A stretch of 64,000 bases of DNA from Dysosmobacter welbionis (GCF_005121165.3 NZ_CP034413.3:2852001-2916000), one strand, 5' to 3'. Counted from the first letter of the stretch, positions 45,206 through 55,789 are shown. Made by a program: numbers and translations. Notes: a model not told the origin generated them from the sequence alone.

Positions 45206-46231
45206 TCACTCCAGGATATAGACATTGCACGTCCGCCGTCCGAAGTTGATGCACTGCTGATAGGTGTCGTAGTACAGGTCCACGATATTTCCCCGCACGC
45301 CAGTATCCGCCGCCACGGCGGTGCCGTAGACCACGGAGCCGTCGGCCGCCACGATATACATCTTAGTGCCCAGGGGGATAACGTTCTTGTCCACAGCCAC
45401 GGTGCCCACCTTGACCAGAGTGCCGGTGGCGGTGGTGTAGTCAGCGCCGCCGTGGCCCGCGGTGTAAGCGGTGGCGGTCATGGACTTCACGCCGGAGAAG
45501 TTCAGAGTGGTGCCGTCTGTCAGGGTCAGGATGCCGCTGCCGTCGGCGTTTTTAGAGACGCTGGCGACGCCCGCCCTGGTGGAAGCGACGGCGGTGCCGT
45601 ACTCCACGACTTCATTCACGGCGGTGCTCTCCAGCTCCTCCACGAACTGGCGGGAGATCTCCTCGCCGCCGGACCAGACCACCTCATAGATGGAGGTGCG
45701 GACGCCGTCGGCGCCCTCCTGGACCACCTTCTCCGTGCCCTTGGGCAGGGAGGGATTGGCCACCCGCACTGTCTCGTAGGTGGCGGGCTCCTCCACCTGG
45801 TCGTAATAGGTCAGCTCGGAGGCAATGGTCAGCTCGGCGCTGTCCTCGTCCAGATCCACGGCTACCATCTCCAGGGGACTGGGGGTGATGTGGAGCCGTT
45901 CCAGCAGCTCTGCCACAGTCTCGCTGCGGGCCTTGGCGGTGACGGTGCTGCCGTCGTGCGTGACCGTGACCTCCTGTCCGGCGGTCAGGGCCATGTCATA
46001 GCCACTCTGGCCGCTGGAGAGGTACACCAGCTGAGAGGACATCTCGCCCTCCCGGACTTCCTCCTCGTTCAGCACGATGGCGGCGTCCTCTGGACCGGTG
46101 AGAATATACACGGCGTTTGCGTGATCGGTGACGATCCAGCTGGTGCAGACAACGGCGGCCAGCACAAAGAGCTGCAGACCGAACCGGGCCTTGAGGCTGT
46201 GCAGCTTTTTCTCAAAAGCATGTGTGTTCAA
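45206..46231 (-). CDS. YabE-like cell-wall protein with DUF348, G5 and 3D domains
   Basis: 341 residues from a TTG codon with AGGAGGT upstream. A membrane/signal segment (about 23-40, LFVLAAVVCTSWIV) leads into ubiquitin-like DUF348 repeats, then a G5 domain. The C-terminal 3D (RlpA/MltA-like double-psi barrel) domain contains MTATAYTAG, VDKNVIPLGTKMYI and TGVRGNIVDLYYDT, the last with its catalytic-type Asp. Relatives are secreted peptidoglycan lytic enzymes involved in growth or spore germination. Confidence 0.9.
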   Translation of the reverse strand: MNTHAFEKKLHSLKARFGLQLFVLAAVVCTSWIVTDHANAVYILTGPEDAAIVLNEEEVREGEMSSQLVYLSSGQSGYDMALTAGQEVTVTHDGSTVTAKARSETVAELLERLHITPSPLEMVAVDLDEDSAELTIASELTYYDQVEEPATYETVRVANPSLPKGTEKVVQEGADGVRTSIYEVVWSGGEEISRQFVEELESTAVNEVVEYGTAVASTRAGVASVSKNADGSGILTLTDGTTLNFSGVKSMTATAYTAGHGGADYTTATGTLVKVGTVAVDKNVIPLGTKMYIVAADGSVVYGTAVAADTGVRGNIVDLYYDTYQQCINFGRRTCNVYILE

Positions 46232-46357
46232 AATCAGATACCTCCTCAGAAAAGGTCTTCCATGCCAGTCTTCCCTGGTTTTGGAAGGTCTATACCTCGG
46301 TGTTTTCCTGAATGAAAACAACTTGTAACTTTTGTTACCGATTGGAAAACTGGGGCT

Positions 46358-46386
46358 AGTATACACCGGCTTCCCACTTTTGTCAA
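46358..46386 (-). promoter_or_regulatory. Promoter of the YabE-like gene
   Basis: On the minus strand TTGACA, a 17-bp spacer and TATACT. It leaves a leader of about 120 nt containing short hairpins but no riboswitch class that I recognise. Confidence 0.85.
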
Positions 46387-46505
46387 GTTTTTGTGGGGGT
46401 TACGGTGTTATGTCTCCCACTTTGCAGAAAAACAACGCGGTCGAGCTGTGCAAAAGTCTGGAGAAAAAATAAAAAAAGTAACAAATTGGTGACATAAAAC
46501 CGACG

Positions 46506-46550
46506 CAAAAAAACAGGCCCCGCGCCTGTCTGTTCAGACGCGGGACCTGT
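46506..46550 (-). terminator. Terminator of the copper operon
   Basis: On the minus strand ACAGG/CCTGT and CCCGCG/CGCGGG pair around a 14-nt loop, with one mismatch, and are followed by TTTTTTT. Confidence 0.88.
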
Positions 46551-46578
46551 TGGGGAACCCCCTCTGTTTTCAAGGGAT

Positions 46579-46773
46579 TCAGCGGACCTCCGGCGTGAAG
46601 CCCAGATCCTCCAGCTCGCTGACGGCTGTCTTGACGCAGTTGTCACAGCCGTCGACGGTGACAGTCTTGGTGTCCAGAGAGACAGAGAACTTCAGCTCCG
46701 CGGCGGTGAGGGCGTTGGTGATGCGCTTGACGCAGTTCTCACACATCATATCAGGGACAGAAATCGTAGTCAT
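46579..46773 (-). CDS. copZ: Copper chaperone (heavy-metal-associated domain)
   Basis: 64 residues with the ferredoxin-like HMA fold and metal motif MMCENC near residues 9-14. It delivers Cu(I) to CopA or to the regulator. It is the last gene of copA-csoR-copZ. A second CxxC pair (DGCDNC, about residues 41-46), not usual in CopZ, lies where the second beta hairpin ends and could bind another metal or form a disulfide. Confidence 0.88.
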   Translation of the reverse strand: MTTISVPDMMCENCVKRITNALTAAELKFSVSLDTKTVTVDGCDNCVKTAVSELEDLGFTPEVR

Positions 46774-46788
46774 ATTGAGTGCTCCTTT

Positions 46789-47139
46789 TCATTTCATCAG
46801 TTTTTGAATGGTGACCAGAAGGTCGTCCACGACCTCCAGATGTCCGTTTTGGATGTCCTGCACCACGCAGGAGTGAATATGGTTGCTGAGCAGCTCCCGG
46901 GAAAAGGCGTTCAGCGCCGACTGGATGGCGGAGACCTGGGTGAGGATGTCCGTGCAGTAGCACTCTTTTTCCACCATGCCCCGGACGCCTCGGACCTGGC
47001 CTTCGATCCGGTTCAGCCGCCGGATCAGGGAGTCGTACTCCGGGGCCTCCCGGTGCTTGTGGCGGCAGGGACAGCCTGCCGCTGTCTCCTCCGCCGGTGC
47101 CTCGGCGGCGGGGACTGCTTGCAAAGTCTGATCTTCCAT
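46789..47139 (-). CDS. csoR: CsoR-family copper-sensing repressor
   Basis: 116 residues, all-helical. The Cu(I) ligands of CsoR are in place: Cys in CYCTD, and His and Cys in HIHSC one helix later. LIRRLNRIEGQVRGVRGMV is the family's first core helix. An N-terminal extension of about 35 residues holds the additional Cys/His cluster CPCRHKH. It should repress the operon in the absence of copper; matching operators lie upstream of copA. Confidence 0.92.
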   Translation of the reverse strand: MEDQTLQAVPAAEAPAEETAAGCPCRHKHREAPEYDSLIRRLNRIEGQVRGVRGMVEKECYCTDILTQVSAIQSALNAFSRELLSNHIHSCVVQDIQNGHLEVVDDLLVTIQKLMK

Positions 47140-47172
47140 ATAGAATACTCCTTTTTCCCGTTTCCCGTCAAA

Positions 47173-49422
<2,250 letters not shown>

Positions 49423-49446
49423 AGGAACCTCCAATCTGCCGGAGAG

Positions 49447-49463
49447 ATACCCTCCGGGGGTAT
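49447..49463 (-). promoter_or_regulatory. Second CsoR-type operator
   Basis: ATACCC-TCCGG-GGGTAT lies between the copA promoter and the start codon, in the untranslated leader. It is the same half-site as in the promoter operator but with a 5-bp spacer. Confidence 0.6.
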
Positions 49464-49477
49464 TCTTTCTGAGACCT

Positions 49478-49505
49478 ACTATATACCCCTGGGGGTATTT
49501 GTCAA
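49478..49505 (-). promoter_or_regulatory. copA promoter with embedded CsoR operator
   Basis: On the minus strand TTGACA, a 16-bp spacer and TATAGT. The spacer contains the near-perfect palindrome ATACCCC-TG-GGGGTAT (49483-49498), the classical CsoR box. Confidence 0.85.
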
Positions 49506-49554
49506 GAGGGGAATTTTCGGCTGTGAAAAAATGCCGTGGAATCCGGAAAACCCC

Positions 49555-49582
49555 TTGACAACCGGGGGAACTATGGTATGAT
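49555..49582 (+). promoter_or_regulatory. Promoter of the diaminopropionate ammonia-lyase gene
   Basis: TTGACA, a 16-bp spacer and TATGAT, 57 bp before the start. Confidence 0.8.
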
Positions 49583-49639
49583 GAATATGAAATCTAACAA
49601 AAAATTTGTGAAACTAAAAAATTTTGTATGGTGAGGATT

Positions 49640-50854
49640 ATGAGAGATTCGATCAAATGGGTCGCCAATCGGATGCCCAAGAGCGACGACCGGCAGCTTT
49701 CCATCATGTCCCTGGGGAACGTGGCCAAGGCTCGATTCTTCCACAGCAGCTTTCCCCAGTATTCCATCACGCCTCTGGCCCGGCTGGACGGCATGGCCAA
49801 GTACCTGGGCCTGGGCGGCCTGTTCGTGAAGGATGAGTCCTTCCGCTTCGGCCTCAACGCCTTCAAGGTGCTGGGCGGCTCCTTCGCCATGGCCCGGTAC
49901 ATCGCCAAGGAGATGGGCAGGGACGTCAGCGAGATGACCTACGACTACCTGACCAGCGAGGCATTCCGCCAGGAGTTCGGCCACGCCACCTTCTTCACCG
50001 CCACGGACGGCAACCACGGCCGGGGCGTGGCCTGGGCGGCTCACAAGCTGGGCCAGAAGGCAGTGGTCCACATGCCCAAGGGCTCCAGCCAGGCCCGGTA
50101 TGAGAATATCGCCAAGGAGGGCGCCCAGGTCACCATCGAGGAAGTCAACTACGACGACTGCGTCCGCATGGCTGCGGCGGAGGCCGCCGAGACCAAGCAC
50201 GGCGTGGTGGTGCAGGACACCGCCTGGGAAGGGTACGAGGAGATCCCCGCCTGGATCATGCAGGGCTACGGCACCATGGCCAATGAGGCGGCGGAGCAGC
50301 TGCGGCAGGTGGGGATCAACCGCCCCACTCACGTGTTCGTGCAGGCCGGTGTGGGTAGTTTGGCCGGAGCAGTGATCGGATATTTCACCAACCTGTTCCC
50401 CAACGATCCCCCCACCTTCGTGGTGATGGAGGCCCGGGCGGCGGACTGCCTGTACCAGGGCGCCCTGGCAGGGGATGGACAGCCGAGGATCGTGGAAGGC
50501 GATCTCAAGACCATCATGGCGGGCCTGGCCTGCGGAGAGCCCAACATCCTCTCCTGGGACATTCTGCGCAACCATGTCTCCGCCTTCGTCTCCTGCCCGG
50601 ACTGGGTCAGCGCCCGGGGCATGCGGATGCTGGGCGTGCCGGTGAAGGGCGACCCCACGGTGATCTCCGGCGAGTCCGGCGCGGTGGGCATGGGCCTGAT
50701 CGCGGCCCTGATGGAGACGGACGAGTACCAGGACCTGCGGGAGGCCATCGGCCTGGACCGGTTCAGCCAGGTGTTGCTGTTCTCCACGGAGGGCAACACG
50801 GATCCCATGAAGTTCCGCAAGGTGCTGTGGGACGGCGAATATCCGACGGTGTAA
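49640..50854 (+). CDS. dpaL: Diaminopropionate ammonia-lyase
   Basis: 404 residues of the fold-type II PLP family. The PLP lysine lies in FGLNAFKVLGG, the substrate loop in TATDGNHGRGVAWAA, and the glycine-rich phosphate loop in QAGVGSLAGAV. These match YgeX/DpaL, which cleaves 2,3-diaminopropionate to pyruvate and ammonia. The ATG at 49640 has GGTGAGGAT upstream. In E. coli ygeX sits in a purine-catabolism island with xanthine dehydrogenases; here the xdh genes are 13 kb away. Confidence 0.93.
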   Translation: MRDSIKWVANRMPKSDDRQLSIMSLGNVAKARFFHSSFPQYSITPLARLDGMAKYLGLGGLFVKDESFRFGLNAFKVLGGSFAMARYIAKEMGRDVSEMTYDYLTSEAFRQEFGHATFFTATDGNHGRGVAWAAHKLGQKAVVHMPKGSSQARYENIAKEGAQVTIEEVNYDDCVRMAAAEAAETKHGVVVQDTAWEGYEEIPAWIMQGYGTMANEAAEQLRQVGINRPTHVFVQAGVGSLAGAVIGYFTNLFPNDPPTFVVMEARAADCLYQGALAGDGQPRIVEGDLKTIMAGLACGEPNILSWDILRNHVSAFVSCPDWVSARGMRMLGVPVKGDPTVISGESGAVGMGLIAALMETDEYQDLREAIGLDRFSQVLLFSTEGNTDPMKFRKVLWDGEYPTV

Positions 50855-50862
50855 AAAAGAAC

Positions 50863-50895
50863 CGGGGGAAGCATTGCTTCCCCCGATTTGTTTTC
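50863..50895 (+). terminator. Terminator after dpaL
   Basis: A 10-bp stem CGGGGGAAGC / GCTTCCCCCG with loop ATT is followed by ATTTGTTTT. Confidence 0.85.
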
Positions 50896-50898
50896 GGT

Positions 50899-51318
50899 TT
50901 AGGCGGTGATGACGGATGTGTTGCTGTAAAGGGTTTCGCTGCCGGAACTGTCTTTTGCATAGAGCGCAACCGTTGCATAGTAACGCACGCCGGGTGTGCC
51001 CTGGTAGTCCACTCTTCTATATGCGGCTGAAGTATTCGTATCAATTAGACCACTTGTATATGTTTTTACATCTTCATAAGAACCATTGCTTTGGCGTTCC
51101 CAAATTACAATCTCTGTAGCACCAAGTCTATCCATAATATGAGTGGCATTGATGTCAAATTCTACGGCAAATTCACCATCTCCTAAAGGAGTTGCCACAA
51201 CTCTCGTATATGAAAAATAATCGCTAGCTCTTTGAGATTGAGCACTTGCAGATACTGTACCCAGAAGTATTACAAAAGTCAAAGTAAAAATAATTAAACG
51301 AATGAATTTCTGCTTCAT
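50899..51318 (-). CDS. Secreted protein of unknown function
   Basis: 139 residues with a clear signal peptide (KQKFIRLIIFTLTFVILLGTVSASA, cleavage probably after ASA) and a beta-rich mature part. Much of the coding sequence is noticeably AT-richer than the rest of the window. It follows the DUF4367-like gene by 13 bp and is probably in the same operon as the sigma factor. Function unknown. Confidence 0.7.
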   Translation of the reverse strand: MKQKFIRLIIFTLTFVILLGTVSASAQSQRASDYFSYTRVVATPLGDGEFAVEFDINATHIMDRLGATEIVIWERQSNGSYEDVKTYTSGLIDTNTSAAYRRVDYQGTPGVRYYATVALYAKDSSGSETLYSNTSVITA

Positions 51319-51331
51319 GTGAAGACTACCC

Positions 51332-52201
51332 CTATTGTATAGAATCGACCATCTTTTTCAATCCATCAAAAGAAACGTGGCCTTGAATGTGCCCTTCGAC
51401 CACCCCATTCAACCAAGCTACACTGTTTGTATCATTATTACTCATTAAATAATAAGTAATCCCGTCCACCTCATAAAGTTCGAATGAGTTACTATCAATT
51501 TGATATGTATCATCGTATTTTTCTGGTACAGAGTCATAAATTTGAATTCGAATTGTAAATTGCTCTTGACTGTTTTCGAATGTTCCTTGGAGTCTGATCA
51601 TACCAATTTGTTCAACAACACTAATGCTTCCGACTAGTTCTGTATCTTCTGGAAACCATGTGGGAACAACTGGGAGATCAGTTCTTTCAGAAACCGCTAA
51701 ACGCAGAGTATTATACGGATCATCCTGCGGCGCTTCTGCTTCCTCCTGCCCCGGCGTCACAAATCCAAAGGTCTCCGCGGTCCAGTCCGCGAACGCCTGG
51801 AGGATGTCGAACCCAAAGGCGGAGGCAGCGCCGCACAGAATCACAATGCACGCGGCCGTGATGACGGCTGCCCGCAGAATCCGGCGGCTTTTCTTTTTGG
51901 GGGAAGGGGAGGTGATTTGGTCAAGATGGGATGAGTCACGTTCCGGGAGGACCTCAGTCTCATAGGCAGAAGCCTGTCCTTGATAATTTTCCTTGAAATC
52001 CCGCCATGCGGCGTCCACGTCGACCTCCGCCGCCGGGGGATTCGCATCCCGCTGCTTCATCACCTCCATAATCGCCATGATGTAGTCCACGTCCGGCTCA
52101 CCGCCGTCCGCAGCCGTGAATTCCTGCTGGAGCAGAGCCTCCAGCTCTTCGGTGCGCATTTGTTCCAGGAAAGGATACGCCGTATTTCGATCTGATGGCA
52201 T
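51332..52201 (-). CDS. Membrane protein with DUF4367-like C-terminal domain, anti-sigma-like
   Basis: 289 residues. A cytoplasmic part of about 107 residues is followed by a membrane helix (about 109-130, AAVITAACIVILCGAASAF). An extracytoplasmic domain then resembles DUF4367 (GITYYLMSNNDTNSVAWLNG...VSFDGLKKMVDSI). It lies downstream of a sigma factor, the usual place for a membrane anti-sigma partner. Base composition changes inside the gene: the first 480 bp are GC-rich, the last 370 AT-rich, suggesting a recombined 3' half. RBS AGGAGG. Confidence 0.75.
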   Translation of the reverse strand: MPSDRNTAYPFLEQMRTEELEALLQQEFTAADGGEPDVDYIMAIMEVMKQRDANPPAAEVDVDAAWRDFKENYQGQASAYETEVLPERDSSHLDQITSPSPKKKSRRILRAAVITAACIVILCGAASAFGFDILQAFADWTAETFGFVTPGQEEAEAPQDDPYNTLRLAVSERTDLPVVPTWFPEDTELVGSISVVEQIGMIRLQGTFENSQEQFTIRIQIYDSVPEKYDDTYQIDSNSFELYEVDGITYYLMSNNDTNSVAWLNGVVEGHIQGHVSFDGLKKMVDSIQ

Positions 52202-52273
52202 CTCCGGGAACCTCCTCTGTATCTATAATGACCGTTTCGGCCCCGCTTGTTCACAGGGGCGGCGAAAAAACTT

Positions 52274-52786
52274 TTAGTGCCGGTTCCACTGTTTGACGAA
52301 CCGCTCCTTTGAACGCTTGACCCGCATGGCCAGGGCGGACTTCTTCAACCCCATCTCCCGCGCCAGCTCCTCGTAGGTGTACTTCTCCAGATAGAGCTTC
52401 CGCAGGATCTCGTACTCCTCCGGCGTGAGGATGCTGGTGATCTCCGCCCGCTGCTGGAAATCATCCTCCGGAGAAGCGGGCATCTCGCCGGCGGCCCGGA
52501 TCAGGTGCTTCCGCCAGAAGCGGTCCTCTTTCAGGAGCTCCAGGACCTTATAGCGCAGGACCCGGTACAGCCATCCCGTGGGCGAGGCGCTGCTCCAAAG
52601 ATCTGCCTGATGCTCCCAAGCGAAGGCGAACAGCTCCTGCACCACCTCTTCCGCACGCCCGGCGACGGAGACGTACCAGCTTCCGCCAGTCCGCAGGGCG
52701 ATCTCCGCACAGCGGAGCAGGTCCGGATACAGCTTCCGGTAGAGGGCTTCAAATCGCGGTTCATCAAAAGAATCGTTATGCGCCAT
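52274..52786 (-). CDS. RNA polymerase sigma-70-family factor
   Basis: 170 residues from MAHNDSFDEP. Region 2 includes YRKLYPDLLRCAEIAL and the acidic EEVVQELFAFAWEH, then GWLYRVLRYKVLELL. Region 4 is LTPEEYEILRKLYLEKYTYEELAREMGLKKSALAMRVKRSKERF. It probably controls a stress or surface regulon with the DUF4367-like protein as partner. GGGGGA lies 5 bp upstream of the start. Confidence 0.87.
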   Translation of the reverse strand: MAHNDSFDEPRFEALYRKLYPDLLRCAEIALRTGGSWYVSVAGRAEEVVQELFAFAWEHQADLWSSASPTGWLYRVLRYKVLELLKEDRFWRKHLIRAAGEMPASPEDDFQQRAEITSILTPEEYEILRKLYLEKYTYEELAREMGLKKSALAMRVKRSKERFVKQWNRH

Positions 52787-52919
52787 AGGCGTCCCCCTTC
52801 TCTTTCTATCTATCGGGGTGCCGCGCCGCCGGAGCGGGCCGCGGTACGAATTTGATTCTAACACAAATTGCCGCAGGTTTACAACTTTTTTGCAAGCGCT
52901 CTCCGCAGCACGGGAAAAA

Positions 52920-52953
52920 GCCGCCGGAACCGCGAATGTGCGGCCCCGGCGGC
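52920..52953 (-). terminator. Terminator of the CcdA-TlpA gene
   Basis: GCCGCCGG / CCGGCGGC plus an inner CCGC / GCGG stem is followed on the minus strand by TTTTT. Confidence 0.8.
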
Positions 52954-52962
52954 CTGGATGGA

Positions 52963-54240
52963 TCATCTGCGCTGCCCGGTCCTGGTCTGCTCCACGATGT
53001 CGTCCATGACCTCCCGGCTGACGGCGCCCTGGACGTAGCCGAAGACGTTGCCCTCCGTGTCGATCATGAATGTGGTGGGATAGGCGCTGATGCCGTACTG
53101 GTAGAAGAGCGTGCCCGTCTCGTCCATCACCACGGGATAGGTGTAGCCGTTTTCCTCCAGGAAGGCGGTGATGTCTTCGGCGCTGCCCTCCTGGCCGATA
53201 TTGGGCCCGGCCACGCCCAGCACCACCAGCTCCCCGGCGTTCTCGTCCCAGTCCTCATACAGGGCCTGGATGTCCGGCATCTCCATCTTGCAGGGGCCGC
53301 ACCAAGTAGCCCAGAAGTTCAGAAACACCGTCTTCCCCTGGTAGTCCGAGAGGGTGTGGGACTGGCCGTACTGGTCCGTCAGGGTGAAGTCCGGAGCGGG
53401 GACCACGGGGATCTCCTGGCTGTCCGCCCCGCTGTGCTCCTCCTGAGAATCGCCGGAGGGGGCCGCCTCTTCGCCGCTGTTCCCGGCGGGCTCTTCCTGC
53501 ACCGTGCCGGAGCCGGCAGCCAGATCTGCGGAGATGCCGCCGGTGGCGCCGGTGAGGGTCAGGATGCCCATGACGATCAGCAGCACCGCGCCGATCTTCA
53601 CCGTGTAGCGCACCACATTCTGGTGGGACTTGAAGAAATCCAGCACCGTGCCGGTGAAGAGTCCCACTGCCAGGAAGGGTAGTACGAAGCCCAGGGTGTA
53701 CACGCCGATCAGCAGAAATCCCGCAGCGGAGGACTCTGCGGAGGAGGCCATCAGCAGGACGCTGCTGAGGGTGGGGCCCACGCAGGGCGTCCAGGCGAAG
53801 CTGAAGGTGAAGCCCATCACCAGGGCCACCGCCGGGTTCATAGCCAGTTTGTTCAGATGGAAGGGGAGGCGGTGTTCCTGCTCCAGCAGCATGGTCCGCT
53901 TGCCCAGCCCCAGCTGGTACAGGCCGAACAGCAGGATGATGACGCCGCTGGCCCGGGCGAACCACACTTGGTAGTTGTGGAAGAACTCCCCCAGGGCGGT
54001 GAGGCCCAGCCCCAGCAGGAAGAAGGCGAAGCTGATGCCCACCACGAAAAAGAGGGTATTGAGGAAGATCTTTCCCCGGGGATAGCGGCGGACGCCGTCC
54101 TCGCCCACCACAGCGGCGCCGCCGGCCAGATAGCTGACGTACAGCGGCACCAGCGGCAGCACGCAGGGGGAGAAGAAGCTCAGCGCGCCCTGCAGAAAGA
54201 CAGTGACGGCGGATACGCTGGTCTCAATGGAAAAGCCCAT
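52963..54240 (-). CDS. CcdA-thioredoxin (TlpA/ResA) fusion protein
   Basis: 425 residues. The N-terminal 245 residues form a CcdA/DsbD-type membrane domain (SFFSPCVLPLVPLYVSYLAGG and SFAWTPCVGPTLSSVL carry the two redox cysteines). An acidic low-complexity linker (about 260-290) leads to a TlpA-like thioredoxin domain with WATWCGPCKMEMPDI. It would carry reducing power across the membrane to extracytoplasmic disulfides. Usually these are two proteins; the fusion occurs in several Clostridia. Confidence 0.92.
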   Translation of the reverse strand: MGFSIETSVSAVTVFLQGALSFFSPCVLPLVPLYVSYLAGGAAVVGEDGVRRYPRGKIFLNTLFFVVGISFAFFLLGLGLTALGEFFHNYQVWFARASGVIILLFGLYQLGLGKRTMLLEQEHRLPFHLNKLAMNPAVALVMGFTFSFAWTPCVGPTLSSVLLMASSAESSAAGFLLIGVYTLGFVLPFLAVGLFTGTVLDFFKSHQNVVRYTVKIGAVLLIVMGILTLTGATGGISADLAAGSGTVQEEPAGNSGEEAAPSGDSQEEHSGADSQEIPVVPAPDFTLTDQYGQSHTLSDYQGKTVFLNFWATWCGPCKMEMPDIQALYEDWDENAGELVVLGVAGPNIGQEGSAEDITAFLEENGYTYPVVMDETGTLFYQYGISAYPTTFMIDTEGNVFGYVQGAVSREVMDDIVEQTRTGQRR

Positions 54241-54422
54241 GGGGACATCCTCCTGAATATGAAGTCATGGCGCCATCATACCGGGTTTTCCGGCCGCTGT
54301 AAAGAGGGATTTGCCACATCTTCCGGGAAACACGGAAGAATCCTCTTGACAGCGGGGAGCGGGGCGGTCAAGATAAAGAGTGGAAAACAAGACCGCAACG
54401 GGCGGCAGGGAGGCACTTTGCA

Positions 54423-54941
54423 ATGGAAATGGTGGATTTGTACGACGAGAACCGGCTCCCTCTGGGCCGGACGGCGGAGCGTTACGCCCCCAAGGGGGAG
54501 GGAGAATACCGGGTGGTGGTCCATATCTGCGTGTTCGACAGCCGGGGCCGCCTGCTGATCCAGCAGCGGTCTCGGGAAAAGGCCGTCTGGCCGGAGGCAT
54601 GGGATGTGTCTGCCGCCGGCGGCGTGGATGCCGGAGAGACCAGCCGCCAGGCGGCGGAGCGGGAGTTCCGGGAGGAGCTGGGCGTGGCCCTGGACCTGAC
54701 GGGAGTGCGGCCCTCCTGCACCGTGAACTTCGACGGCGGCTTTGATGACTTCTTCCTGGTGGAGCGGGACCTTGGCCTGGAGGAGCTGACGCTCCAAAAG
54801 GAGGAGGTGGCCCGGGCCCGTTGGGCGGAGCTGCCGGAAATCCTGGACATGGTGGACCGGGGGGAGTTCATCGACTATCCCAAAAGCTTTCTGGCGTTTT
54901 TGTTCGACATGCGGGGGACCTTCGGCTTCTGCACCAAATGA
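54423..54941 (+). CDS. Nudix hydrolase
   Basis: 172 residues. The Nudix box is GGVDAGETSRQAAEREFREELGV at about residues 61-83, complete. The N-terminal DLYDENRLPLGRTAERYAP and the VVHICVFDSRGRLLIQQRS strand match the Idi-like Nudix branch widespread in Firmicutes. It hydrolyses a nucleoside diphosphate derivative that cannot be named. A TTGACA lies 70 bp upstream with a weak CAAGAT -10. Confidence 0.88.
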   Translation: MEMVDLYDENRLPLGRTAERYAPKGEGEYRVVVHICVFDSRGRLLIQQRSREKAVWPEAWDVSAAGGVDAGETSRQAAEREFREELGVALDLTGVRPSCTVNFDGGFDDFFLVERDLGLEELTLQKEEVARARWAELPEILDMVDRGEFIDYPKSFLAFLFDMRGTFGFCTK

Positions 54942-54986
54942 AGCTCCGCCTGGACCGAAGCTTCAGTGCTTTTTCGGAAAACGGCC

Positions 54987-55036
54987 TTGACAGGGGACGT
55001 TAGACATGGTATAAACAAAACATACTGATGGTATGT
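54987..55036 (+). promoter_or_regulatory. TetR-gene promoter with ACATAC/GTATGT operator
   Basis: TTGACA (54987-54992), a 17-bp spacer and TATAAA (55010-55015) are followed at once by the palindrome ACATAC-TGATG-GTATGT (55020-55036) over the start site. A related CATAC...GTATG pair lies before the MFS gene, so autoregulation and control of the transporter are likely. Confidence 0.75.
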
Positions 55037-55054
55037 ATATAAGGGGGGACCGGT

Positions 55055-55708
55055 ATGGCCCGAAACAAGCACCCGGAGGAGACGGTGGAAAAGATCCTGG
55101 CGGTCTCCGCGAAGCTGTTTATGGAAAAGGGATATGAGCACACCACCCTCCAGGACATCATTGACAATCTGGGAGGACTGACCAAGGGGGCCATCTACCA
55201 CCACTTCAAGGGCAAGGAGGAGATCCTCCTTGCCATCGCGGACCGGATGGGAGAGCAGACGGAGGCCTGGATGCGGACGGTCCGGGACGATCCCGGCCTG
55301 ACCGGAGCGGAGAAGCTGCAGAAGATGTTCCGGGCATCCCTGGAGAACTCGGACCAGACGGACCTGTTCGTGCTGGCGCCCAATATGCTGAAGAACCCCA
55401 AGCTGATGAGCATCCTGCTGGAGAGCATGATCGGGGAGGTCCTGCCCAACTACATGGAGCCCGTCCTGCGGGAGGCGGTGGCGGACGGCTCCATCCGGAC
55501 GGACTACCCGGAGGAACTGGGGGAGCTGCTGCTTCTCCTGTCAAACGTGTGGCTGAATCCCATGATCTACCCTGCCACGCCGGAGAAGACCCGCCGCCGC
55601 ATGGAGCTATACGACCAGATGCTGCGGAGCATGGGCCTGGACCTGCTGGATCAGGAGCTGTTGAATCAGTGGGAGCGATTTTGCCGCCTGTCCCAGGAAC
55701 GGCTGTAA
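55055..55708 (+). CDS. TetR-family regulator of the adjacent MFS transporter
   Basis: 217 residues. The helix-turn-helix covers about 8-55 (ILAVSAKLFMEKGYEHTTLQDIIDNLGGLTKGAIYHHFKGKEEIL) with an all-helical ligand domain. It is encoded directly upstream of a drug-type MFS transporter with shared operator half-sites. It is therefore probably a repressor relieved by the exported compound. Confidence 0.9.
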   Translation: MARNKHPEETVEKILAVSAKLFMEKGYEHTTLQDIIDNLGGLTKGAIYHHFKGKEEILLAIADRMGEQTEAWMRTVRDDPGLTGAEKLQKMFRASLENSDQTDLFVLAPNMLKNPKLMSILLESMIGEVLPNYMEPVLREAVADGSIRTDYPEELGELLLLLSNVWLNPMIYPATPEKTRRRMELYDQMLRSMGLDLLDQELLNQWERFCRLSQERL

Positions 55709-55715
55709 ACAACAG

Positions 55716-55746
55716 AAGAAACTGCCCGACAGGGCAGCTTCTTTTT
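55716..55746 (+). terminator. Terminator after the TetR gene
   Basis: CTGCCC-GACA-GGGCAG with outer GAAG/CTTC pairing is followed by TTTTT. Confidence 0.75.
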
Positions 55747-55756
55747 CACATAAATA

Positions 55757-55775
55757 CATACCAACCAAATGTATG
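55757..55775 (+). promoter_or_regulatory. Second TetR half-site pair before the MFS operon
   Basis: CATAC and GTATG are separated by 9 bp, immediately before the ribosome site of the 32-residue ORF. The wider spacing than the upstream palindrome may mean weaker or different binding. Confidence 0.45.
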
Positions 55776-55789
55776 AAAAGGAGGAGCGT

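Noticed and set aside
46232-46357. c-di-AMP (ydaO) riboswitch before the YabE-like gene
   Set aside because: Cell-wall hydrolase genes often have one, but the conserved ydaO blocks are not present; only short hairpins are seen.
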